Below are positions 35,537 through 46,100 of a DNA stretch of 64,000 nt, piece by piece; the stretch's first letter is position 1, and the number at the start of each line of letters is the position of its first letter. The notes under the pieces are model-generated. The model was not told where the DNA came from, searched no databases, and worked only from the letters and a program-made list of their open reading frames with translations. The stretch is from the NCBI GenBank assembly GCA_916610825.1, contig OU744446.1:38478261-38542260 (forward strand). Direction: 5' to 3'. Source of the DNA: Haliclystus octoradiatus. Lineage: Eukaryota > Cnidaria > Staurozoa > Stauromedusae > Haliclystidae. A program made the position numbers and the translations under genes.

Positions 35537-35839
35537 TTTTGGGAAAACCATCTCAGGCTGTAGAGTCATATCTGATCCACTGCGGTTCAAATCCCCCAAG
35601 GACAACTCAGCATTGACTTTATCTGAAACACTAATCGAGTACCATCTAAGGTGGCAGGTGAAATGGTGCAAATGGAATTGCATTGTTACTAGCTGCACCG
35701 CATTGTTGCGCATTGATAATCAAGGCATCAATAAATAGTATTTAACATCATTGCTCTTAGCGAAAAGAGCCACCCTTCTAGAAATAGAGAATGGTACGGA
35801 TGCCTTCGGTAGGGCGTTACCGTCTCAATTATTAATTTT
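35537..35839 (+). mobile_element. tRNA-derived SINE in spacer 3 (head damaged)
   Basis: The body is nearly identical to the spacer 2 copy, but the tRNA-like head lost about 20 bases between the A-box remnant and the B box. TACAATAT flanks lie at 35529-35536 and 35840-35847. Confidence 0.7.
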
Positions 35840-35953
35840 TACAATATCAAGTTAGAGTGCATGAAGATCATTAAAGGAGAGAATTCTCGAAATATTACAT
35901 AGACATATATAAAACTTATTCTAATTTTAATCTTTATTAAAACTTTTACAAAT

Positions 35954-38900
35954 TTACATATCAATTATTAATGCTGGTGTTTTGTGCATTGCGTTTTTGA
36001 CATTTAAGAGTCGTTGGAATTGTACGTAGATGTTTGAGACCGTAGGAGACTTTCGCAAATGCTGTTCGATGTTGCTGATACTGGTTGATATAAATTCAGG
36101 TAGAACAGAGAAGATAGAATTCTGTTAGAAAAAAACAAAGGTAAAAATTATTATTTGATATATCAGTAGCTTGATGATAGGCAAAATTATTACTGTTTGG
36201 TAATTGCGGGGTTCAGCGTACCCATTTTCGCTGACGGACTATACGAAGAAATAGTAGGTCTCCACGCAGATTAGATCATATTAATCGCCTTATTTAATTC
36301 TGGTTTGATATAATTCTCCTTGGATGCAGAAGTTGATTGAGACTTACGTTTGCTGGGTTAGTTTCGTGGTTGTCAGTGACAATGTCGTTATTCGTTTTGA
36401 ATTGGACGATATGATTTACATTTGATGAATCAATAGAAGATTTCTTGCTCTGAAATGAGAAAATGATATTTGAATAAATTCATTGCATCTTAGACGTCAG
36501 CTTCCCTTGAGTTTCAAACAATCAAAACATGGCTTATCAATGTCATCAGTGCCGGGTAGCTTTGATGTGATGAATCTCATAGTCTGGAGACTTGGCTCTA
36601 CATAGGATTCCATCTTACATATTGCATAACTTGCATTAATACTCCCGCGTTGCTGGATTAACTTTGCTGAATTAAAATTACCTTTGACGCTCGCTAGGGG
36701 CCATCCATAAAGTACGTACTCAGTTGTGGGGAGGGGGTGATCTTAAAGCGTATAGCTGCGTACATGTAGGAAAGGGTGTCAAATATCGAGACAGTTGCAT
36801 GAGTACGTACTTTATGGATCAAATTGCCTCTTATAAGTACAACTATTTCCAATTATCTATCGAATGGTATGCTGTGTGATTCATTTGCTTTTGAATCGGC
36901 TGAGAAAATTGTGAACAACCTATTTAAATCAAATTCATATGATAAAATGAACTTACTGGACTGGGTTTGCTTCTCTTTGGTGATGGTAGCTTCACAGCGT
37001 AAACCAAAGGCGTTAAATTACATTCAACAGATAATTGTTTCTCCTCTGACCTATCCAACATTTTGTCAAGAGTGGTGTTGGACATTTTAGAGTCAACCTG
37101 ATTGGACAAAACAAAATTATTCAATTCGATATTAAACAGCATAGAACAAATCATAAATGCTTGATAAAGCTGATTTGATCACCCCATTAGTTATTATGTT
37201 GGATCTGAAGCGCAATATCTTATGAGTATCTATTGGTATTAGGTAGTACTTTCGCACTTGTTCCCCTTAACGGGGCTCTCTCCCAAAAGATATATCCCTT
37301 CTTAGTGGTTAGATCTAATGGATTATAGCTTTATGAAAACAGTGTAAACGAAAATTTGGTAGACGACTTTAGTCTGATAGGTTTTGCTATTCTCAAACTA
37401 TGGTCACTATATAAAATGAGTAAGCCGCAATGTACTTCTGTAATTACCTTTCTGGGAGAACGTTTTCGCTGTGGTCGTTTTGGAGAGGGAAGTTGGACAC
37501 AATATACCAATGATTTATCTGATTTGAAATAATTACGATTTGATGAAATCTGAAATTAAAAGATGTTATAATATTGTAAATACATTACAGGCAATGACAG
37601 TTCTTATGTTATAGAAACGTTTTTTGCTTTAGAAAATATAATTCTCAACCAGTCGAACATTAGTGCAAAACATGAAAATACATATTATAGCTATTTATAT
37701 TAAATATTATGAAAATTTTTAATAAAGGAAACGTGCATACTAAAATAGTTTTGCCCTAATATATTAATTGCCTGGCAAATTACAAACCTTGATTAATGAT
37801 TTTGCTTCAACCATATAGCTTCCATTGAATATAACATTTGTTACTGATTTATTAGGCTTTGTAAAATTTGATTGAGTTTCACCTACATAATTAAAGGAAA
37901 ATATAAATTACGATCAACTAATTCCCAAATAACCATCCGATTGAACACTGATGTCGCACATGACCAAACAAAGAGGTGGTCCCAATGTCCAGGTGAAGCA
38001 AACATGAATAAAATACAGTCTCCATGAATATAATCAGAAGGTGACGCTCTTGATCAATTTAGTGCGTTTACATTTAGTAATCTTTGCAAATAGAATTCAT
38101 TTTTATCAAAACAATATATCACTTACGAAGTTTAAGTTGCTCTTCATGACCATCATAACGTGAACCTTGGATTACAATTTCAATAATTGAGCAATCATCA
38201 TTTTCAGAATCATCAAACTGAAAGAATAATATACAAATTATTTACATCAAAATGGTATTCTATATAAATGGCTTTCTTGGAATTGATTTGCAACATCCAT
38301 TCAACATACCTTCTCGTTAGCTGATAGTAGATCATTAAATCCTTTGTACGTCGGATACATGCCAACAAATGAACGAGGCTTGCGAGGTGCAAATCCAAAT
38401 ATTTCTTCGTTAGTATCATGATGTGTGCAATCGTAATCATCTTTCCATTCTTCAACAGATGAAACATTTTCAAATTCATTTGACCCAACTTTCTCCTTGG
38501 AAAAATGAAAGGAAAGAATTTATAAATCTATAATTATGAAACGTTGCTATTAATATTCTATGGACATGTTCTTTTGTGAATGGAAGTTGCACTAATACAG
38601 TATAATTATAATGAGTTACTAAAATTAATGAAATTCCATTGTTTTCGATGAAATATAGTAGCCATTGGATTAAACGCATAACAGTCTCAGATGGAGTATA
38701 CCAATCATTTTTTTTCAAAAAGGTTGAAGAAAATATGCTATATTAGTTCTAAAGACCTTTCCAGTTGAAGTTATACTAAATGATGCCTTACAAAATGTTA
38801 TATTATATTTCAATCAAGTAACTTACTTTGAAAGGTGGGATACTTGCAACCAAATCAATTCCTTTGTATTCCGGATACATGCCAATGAATGAACGTGGTT

Positions 38901-39009
38901 TATACTGTACTATCTCTTCATCAGTATCGTACCCATCATCATATTCACCACTAACATGATCCCTATCATTCATTATATTCAACATAGAAGTATTATTCAT
39001 ACACTCCAT
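35954..39009 (-). pseudogene. Orphan tandem family, copy 4 (stop in exon 7)
   Basis: Exons, 5' to 3': 38827-39009, 38310-38495, 38127-38217, 37788-37882, 37448-37549, 36957-37097, 36348-36613, 35954-36121. Exons 1-6 are open and all motifs are present, including both KPRSF and both LPSP repeats. In exon 7 the same 3-base insertion as in copy 3 creates TGA after the first CxxC, and the exon length (266) is not a multiple of three. It could encode a product of about 305 residues that ends inside the presumed zinc site, so it is either a C-terminally shortened paralogue or a young pseudogene. A 770-bp insertion lies upstream of its promoter. Confidence 0.75.
36698..36830. mobile_element. Intron MITE of the tandem family, copy 4
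   Basis: GGGGCCATCCATAAAGTACG on the left and the inverse at the right end, as in copy 2. Confidence 0.75.
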
Positions 39010-39110
39010 TGTTTATAATATAATTAATTGCGATTTAAGAGTAGCGCAATTAATAAGTCTTGCTAACCAAACGGTAAAATCCGAAGACAAAGTTCTGCAG
39101 AATGTGATTG

Positions 39111-39118
39111 TGACGTCA
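39111..39118. promoter_or_regulatory. CRE palindrome upstream of copy 4
   Basis: TGACGTCA about 100 bases upstream of the copy 4 start, with the distal AGTGACGTAAC also kept. Confidence 0.7.
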
Positions 39119-39219
39119 TGACGAATCAGAGCTCGATAACTCGACTCAGTCCTCTAGTGACGTAACCGTTTTCATGATTATAACTATTTAACGTACAATT
39201 TGGTTGTATATAGTTTCAT

Positions 39220-39987
39220 TGATGTACATATATTACTAGCTCTGACTCGTTTTATGCAGTACACTATATCAGCATGTATCTGAAAATACAGTGTCATGTT
39301 TCTAATATTCTTTGCATCAATTAAATCTGATAAGAGTTAATTTCACATTCTTTCTATTACAAAAAGTGCCTTGAATCTAACTATGTTGCTTCTTATATTT
39401 TTTTTTATGAGACATAAAATGTTGCACTTGACATTATACTATTACTTGAATTGAGAAACCTAGAGAGAAATATTCCTAGCGGTGTATATATAGATTAGCT
39501 TACCATATATTGTACTTGACAATTGGCACAGATTGAAAATCTGGATTTGCACATCTTCAATGATTTTAAAATTGCCATAATACATTTGGCGTTATTCTGT
39601 TTCAAAATAATCTCAGGGTATGCCATTTATTTCTACAGTTTCAACTGCAGACATTATATAGGAGACTGAGAGCAAATGTATGTATGTGTTGCTATTTTGA
39701 TGTGATTATTTGGAATGATACTTGTGATAGAAAACGACTCTTGACAGTTAATAAAAGGCCCTAAACAAACAAACACTTGTGCTTACAGGGTGCTGGGTGC
39801 CATCAAGTATAATCATAGTAAATACAATGCTGTAAAACATGTAAATTCATTTACTTAAAATGTGGCTATGTAGAGTATTCATTGTATCAACTTTTTTCAA
39901 TTTATAAAAGTTGGAAATTCATCTATCTATCTAGTTAGGAAGGAAATCATATCATATACTATATTGCTTTTATGAAATGGTTTGCAG
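39220..39987. other. Insertion of ~770 bp in the upstream region of copy 4
   Basis: Homology to the upstream regions of copies 1-3 stops after GGTTGTATATA (39219) and resumes at CCGTTGTTTTC (about 39988), then continues to about 40106. The intervening sequence is AT-rich, has no long frame and shows no clear inverted ends or target duplication. Its nature is unknown. Confidence 0.65.
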
Positions 39988-40182
39988 CCGTTGTTTTCAA
40001 ATCAATTAAACTTTGAGGACATTATTTTAGAAACTTTCATTATTTCGTTCTTGTTGAACAGATAGTATAAAAATACAATAAATAGCGGTTATAAATGTTC
40101 TTAAATAATTAGACAATACAATAAATATCGGAACATTTAAATAATATTATTATATTAATTTTGAAATTACCAATATCCCTCC

Positions 40183-43100
40183 CTATGATATAACATTTCT
40201 TGATTTTCCAACTTCAATAAACGCATCAATACATCGATTTACTTCTTCTGTTGAATGTGCTGCGGACATCTGAACACGGATTCTTGCTTTTCCTAAATCA
40301 TAGAAGACAATTGAAAATCATGAATACAACCAACCTGTTATAACGGACACCTCTATAAAGCGGTCACCCTAGCCATGTCACAAATGATCACATATCATAG
40401 CAACACAGTTGTTATAATATGTGTAAATGGTATATCATTGTACCAGTATTCATTTTTTATTGAATCAATCCTCTGCGCGTATAAATATCACCTGTCTATA
40501 GTGGCCGATTTATTTAGATCTTACGGTTAATTGGCTGTTATGCCATATCATAAGATCCTATCCAATAATTTGATATTTGCTTGATTTACAGCGTTTGAAG
40601 TATTTTTTTTTTTTTGGATTTATCATTTATCCACAAACCGGGTAAGCTTGTAGCGTTTTTTCACCGCGGTAGTTGGTTAATTTGTTAGTATTCTGAACCT
40701 TGGATGCCCTTAGTCCTGACGCCAACTTATAATGCTCCGGACAGGGATTGAACCTGAGACCCTGCGGGCCATGGTCTAACGCCCTACCCGCTACACCAAG
40801 GCCGCAAAGTAAGATTTGGAAAAGTTAAAAACTGAATATGTTGTTAGCTTTATTTTCCACCAGGCACATAAATAGTCATAGAGGTAGGGTGACTGATGGA
40901 GGGATTGAACCAGAGACCATGTGTCCACACTGTAGACCTAATCTATAATTTTGGTTTCAATTTCACAATAGACAACTGTCGTACTCACCTCTGGGTACGA
41001 CTGGGAATGTAAAACCAACAACGTAGATACCACGCTCTGTAAAAATTTGAAATAATCAATGATTATGATTAATTTATTTACAAGGATCTTCTTGGTGATG
41101 ATTTTGGTACAACACAACTAAGCTTACACAACGTTTCGGTTGATTGATTTCAGTCATTCTCAAGCTAATGATTTATTAAGAGATAAATAAAAAATCTTAT
41201 TTACTAATTAAATCATTCACTTAAGAATGGCTGAAGTCAATCAGTCAAAAAGTTATGCAAGCTTAGAGGCTTGTGTTGTTATTTTGTATCAACATTATGA
41301 TGATTGCTAGGATGTGTTGATACAAGAAAGAAATTTGTAACATGCCAGTTAGGCCTACATAAATACCTGAGATTTAAAAGTACTGAAAAATATACTGAAA
41401 ATATACTGAAAAAGTACTGAAAATATACTGCAAAAGTACTGAAAATATACTGAAAAAGTACTGAAAATATACTGAAAAAGTACTGAAAATATACTGAAAA
41501 AGTACTGAAAATGTACTGAAAATATACTGAAAAAGTACTGAAAATATACTGAAAAAGTACTGAAAATATACTGAAAAAGTACTGAAAATATACTGAAAAA
41601 GTACTGAAAATATACTGAAAAAGTACTGAAAATATACTGCAAAAGTACTGAAAATATACTGAAAAAGTACTGAAAATATACTGAAAAAGTACTGAAAATA
41701 TACTGAAAAAGTACTGAAAATATACTGAAAAAGTACTGAAAATGTACTGAAAATATACTGAAAAAGTACTGAAAATATACTGAAAAAGTACTGAAAATAT
41801 ACTGAAAAAGTACTGAAAATATACTGAAAAAGTACTGAAAATATACTGAAAAAGTACTGAAAATATGCTGAAAAAGTACTGAAAATATACTGAAAAAGTA
41901 CTGAAAATATGCTGAAAAAGTACTGAAAATATACTGAAAAAGTACTGAAAATAAATCAGTATTATTTCAGTACATTTTGAGTGACATTGTCTTTTTCAGC
42001 TCTTTTTCAGTATATTTTCAATATATTTTCAATACTTTAATATCTCATGTAATGATAATAGTCTGCATTGTCATACTTAGCATATCATCAGAAAACCCCA
42101 CTGCTGTTTTTTCATCTGGCATCATGACCGGACAGATAGCATGACCATCACCCTGTGAGTATAATTAACAAAATATAAGATCACTACAATAATAATAATA
42201 ATAATAATAATAAAATTTATGTTTGTCTAATAGCAGATAATATAGGGCTCTATGTCTTCATTTGACAGAGCGGTAAATAATAATAATATATGGCGAAAGA
42301 GTCAAAGAATACACATTCTTTACTGTTACTCAAGTTTCACGCTTTTCACATTGAGTAAAAAATCTGTCTGAAGATCGCTGTGAAAAGCGTGAAACTTGAG
42401 TAACAGTAAAGAATGTGTATTCTTTGACTCTTTCGCCATATATTATTATTATTTACCGCTCTATCAAATGAAGACATAGAGCCCTATATTATCTGCTATT
42501 AATAACAGGGGCGGATCTAGGGGGGTGCAAAAGGAGCGCTTGCACCCCTTCATAATTTTCGAAATGACGTAAATACTATTTTAGTAGAAACCGAAAGAAA
42601 ACTAAAGTTTTCATTTTAAGCGAAAATTCGAGATAGGAGATCTGTTTTGTTTTTGGTAATCCTTTTCTGAAAGATTCTAATCTTGTTTCATCCAAAGATG
42701 TGAATGTCTGACGAATCATTTTTATCAAACCTTTTGATTGGAGCGGTTTTGATCAAATGCACCCCATCATATGCAAATGAGTTCGTCTTAATACAAAAGA
42801 AGCCTTGAAACTCTGTCTACTGATTGGCGCGGCTTGGTAACTTCAAATGCACCCCATCATATGCAAATGAGCAAGCTGGATACAAAAGAAACAGGACTTT
42901 TCTGCCTCGTGATTGGCGCGGATAAGATCACTTGCACCCCCTCATATGCAAATGAGTTCGCTTCAAACTATACACGTGATTAAATTTTGCTTATTTCTGT
43001 ATTCTGATTGGAGCGGTTTTGCAACATCAAATGCACCCCCTCATATGCAAATTAGCCTCATCCGGGACATGTCAAAATAATCTGAACCAGGAAAGAAACT

Positions 43101-46100
43101 GAAATCCAGATTAATCGGATTTTCTTGTCAGTACAACCACACTTTGGTGTTCTCAAACCATTCCAAATCGAGAAATCATCATGGCGGACTTTCAACTAAC
43201 ATTGGAGCAAGCTATTTTAGCACTTTCTGATGAGAATGAACAGGACCTGAAAGTTGTTTATGATGAAATTATGTGTGAAATGCGTTTTCTTTCTTCTGAT
43301 GAACATTACGACTTGATAGATGATATAGGAATAGAAACGCAGAAATATATATAGCCTACCAAAGTCGTTAAAAAGCTGTGAAAGCAAGGATACGCCACAT
43401 TTTGCTTTAAGGTATGAATTATGAAATGATATTTCATGGATAATTTACTTCATATTTTGTATTCCCTCGACCTTTTGTTCGACTGTTGGTTTGTTAAAAC
43501 TTTCCTTGTGTTTATATATTTTGCTATGTAAGCCAGAACGCCACGTTTTGATTTAAGGTGTGAAATTCTACAAATATCTACTTTTAAATTTCATCAGGGG
43601 CGCAAATTGAAATTAATCTTAGGGGGGTGTCTGTTAAAAGGGACCGATTTTTTTCTTAATATTTCTCAGCATAATTTGTGTCATATTTCCGACATTTGTT
43701 AAGAAACTTTCCTACATTGGCGCACCTACTGTGGATATTCTGGCATACTAGGAAAGCACTTGTTGGAATCACAAAACAATATTTCAATGCTTTACAAATC
43801 AAATTTAATAATGTAAGCACTATGGGCACAGTGGACTGATCACTCTAAAACTTAACAAAAGAAATTCACTACTATGTGTAAATGAAAAATTCAATACATT
43901 TATAATAACATGAATCATTACCTATTGAGTCAAACATGAATACAATTTATTTTTCTATCAATGATAATCATGTTGCATTTAATACTTTGAAATGTGAATT
44001 GAACTAATTATGTTTTCATCTGTCTTCCAGTCTTTGGTACCTTTGCCCACTTTTTCACAACATCATCCAAATTTAATGCATCTGTGATGTCTCTCTCTGT
44101 TGTCAAACTCATTAGACCATGGAGACGTGTTTGACTGGTTGTACTCCTTAATAAAGTCTTTACTAAGTTTAATTTGGAGAAAGCTCGCCCATTAGAGGCA
44201 GATGTTATTGGTGCTGTCAATAGTAGCTTGAGACAACGCTACGTTAATGGGAAAACATTCGAGTACTGAAGACAATAACTATAAGCATCTTTAAAATAAT
44301 TGCAACCTGTCAAGTAATCTTTGCTATGAATTCGAAATATTTCAATTTCACTTTCCAATGATTCAATATTAGGTCTTGCGGAAATCGGAAAAAGATTGAG
44401 AAGCTGTTGAACCTGACTAGATTTTACATTCTCATTGTACGATGGCTTAAAGACCAAAACAACAGGTTCAATAATTTTGAATGCATCTTCATAGTTTTCC
44501 TTCAAAAGTTTGATCTGGGTATCTAGTACCTTTAAAACTTCTGTGCGATAAAAGCTTTGTAAAGTAGATTCAACACTGTTAGCTGCATTTTCATCGTATC
44601 TCCTTGGCTGTAGGCGTCTGCGATGGCGTCTTGAAAACTCTAAATCAGGATCCACATCGTGATCCATACTAACTTTTATTGATGCGTCAATTTGATGATT
44701 TATAGCATCTTCATCCTTGCGAATTTTTGTTTTGTTCATAACATTTCGCATGAACATTAATGCAACAATAAATTCAAACGAAACAATCTTCAATGAAAGA
44801 TTTTCTGCTTTGTTTGCTGTAGAACGATCTCCCTCTTCCATTTCCTTATCCAGCGCAGAAATGATTGCATCATAGCTAGACCACACAGCTTTTATAGATT
44901 CACATCGTGCAACCCATCTTGTACCAGAAAGATTCCTCAGTTGGATATTGCTCTCAGCATTCACATCTTCCTCCATCTGCTGTTTGAAGATTGCGAATCT
45001 TTTTGTACTGGAACTAAAAAATACATAGGCAAGCTGCAATGTATCAAACATGTTGGAAATAACACAACTGTGTTCAACCGTGGTGTTGATGCGATGAGCA
45101 AGACATGGGAAGTATGGAATTTCTCTTTTCAGATATTCAGACAGCTTTGCTTGGCAACCTTTAAATTTACCGGACATTGAGGCTGTGTAATCATAAGATT
45201 GAAAAGTAACTGCTTCAGTGTCAAATCCCTGACTTTTCAAGGATTTAATGATTGCTTTTGCTTGACCATCTCCTGTTTTGTCATCTGTTATGCCCATATC
45301 AATGAGACGTTCCTTGATTTCACCCTCAGCAGACACGTGTCTCACTACAACTGATAATTGGTCCCTGTGAGATGTATCGGGTGTAGTATCGGCCATTACA
45401 GCAAAGAACTTTGCATTGCTTGCTTCTTCTCGAATTCTCTCCTTCAGTTGCTCATGAAGATGATCAATGTATTGATTTTGGGAGTCCCAGTACATGTACA
45501 CAGCTCGCTGGGGGCGTTTTACAGCATCATCCAGCCATCCTTTCAAAAGAGGACAATGACGTGCAATCAAATGAACAGCTTGATGAAAATTTCCGTTCAT
45601 ATCATTTTCTGCACTAGATCCTCGAAATGCTAGCCCTTGACGACCAAGAAACCGTGCCGCATCGACCAATATCTTTATTGCCTCCCTGTTTCTTTCCCTT
45701 TCGCACTCGACTTCAATGCACTCATTTCTCTGCCCTTTAGTCAACATACTGTCGACATGTAAATTTTGTCGTTGGTACATGGCCAAAGCTTCAACTGCAG
45801 ATTTGTGACTCTTACTTGCGAAATGGCTCGAGAGTTTCCCTTTCTTTACTTTACCTCTACTTTTCATTTGCCATTGCCGAACACCTTTAACCCATGCCTC
45901 GGAAGATTGTTCATGCCCTAATCCAGTAGGAAACAGCTGACAGCAGAAACAATATGCAGCATCCTTTGCGATTGAATATTCCAAATGTGGAAATTCTCTA
46001 AACCAATCAGCACAAAAACTGCTCTGCTTCGAAGGGTCGACATCACTATTTCTGGGATAGGATCGCAGTAATGGCTGAAATGGGTCCATGCTCAATACAT

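Larger units (their letters stand above)
23479..40250. repeat. Tandem array of four ~4.1 kb gene-bearing units
   Basis: The phrase near CTCGAAATATTACATAGACA recurs at about 23556, 27556, 31747 and 35888, so the periods are about 4.0, 4.19 and 4.14 kb. Each unit contains, left to right, the 3' end to 5' end of one minus-strand eight-exon gene, its CRE-containing promoter, and a spacer. The spacer includes a fragment of the last exon of GCAT. The intact GCAT gene adjoins the right edge, so the array grew by duplication of a segment spanning the end of GCAT. The units are only slightly diverged in exons and more so in introns and spacers. Confidence 0.95.

Noticed and set aside
41355-41642. 95-codon frame with [15 protein letters not shown] repeats on the minus strand
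   Set aside because: It is the translation of the 22-bp minisatellite; every frame of such a unit without stops stays open.
41378-41952. Possible CRISPR-like array
   Set aside because: The repeats are directly adjacent with no unique spacers, and the surroundings are a eukaryotic intron.
45358-45633. Plus-strand frames opposite the transposase
   Set aside because: Shadow frames of the transposase gene, without start context or similarity.
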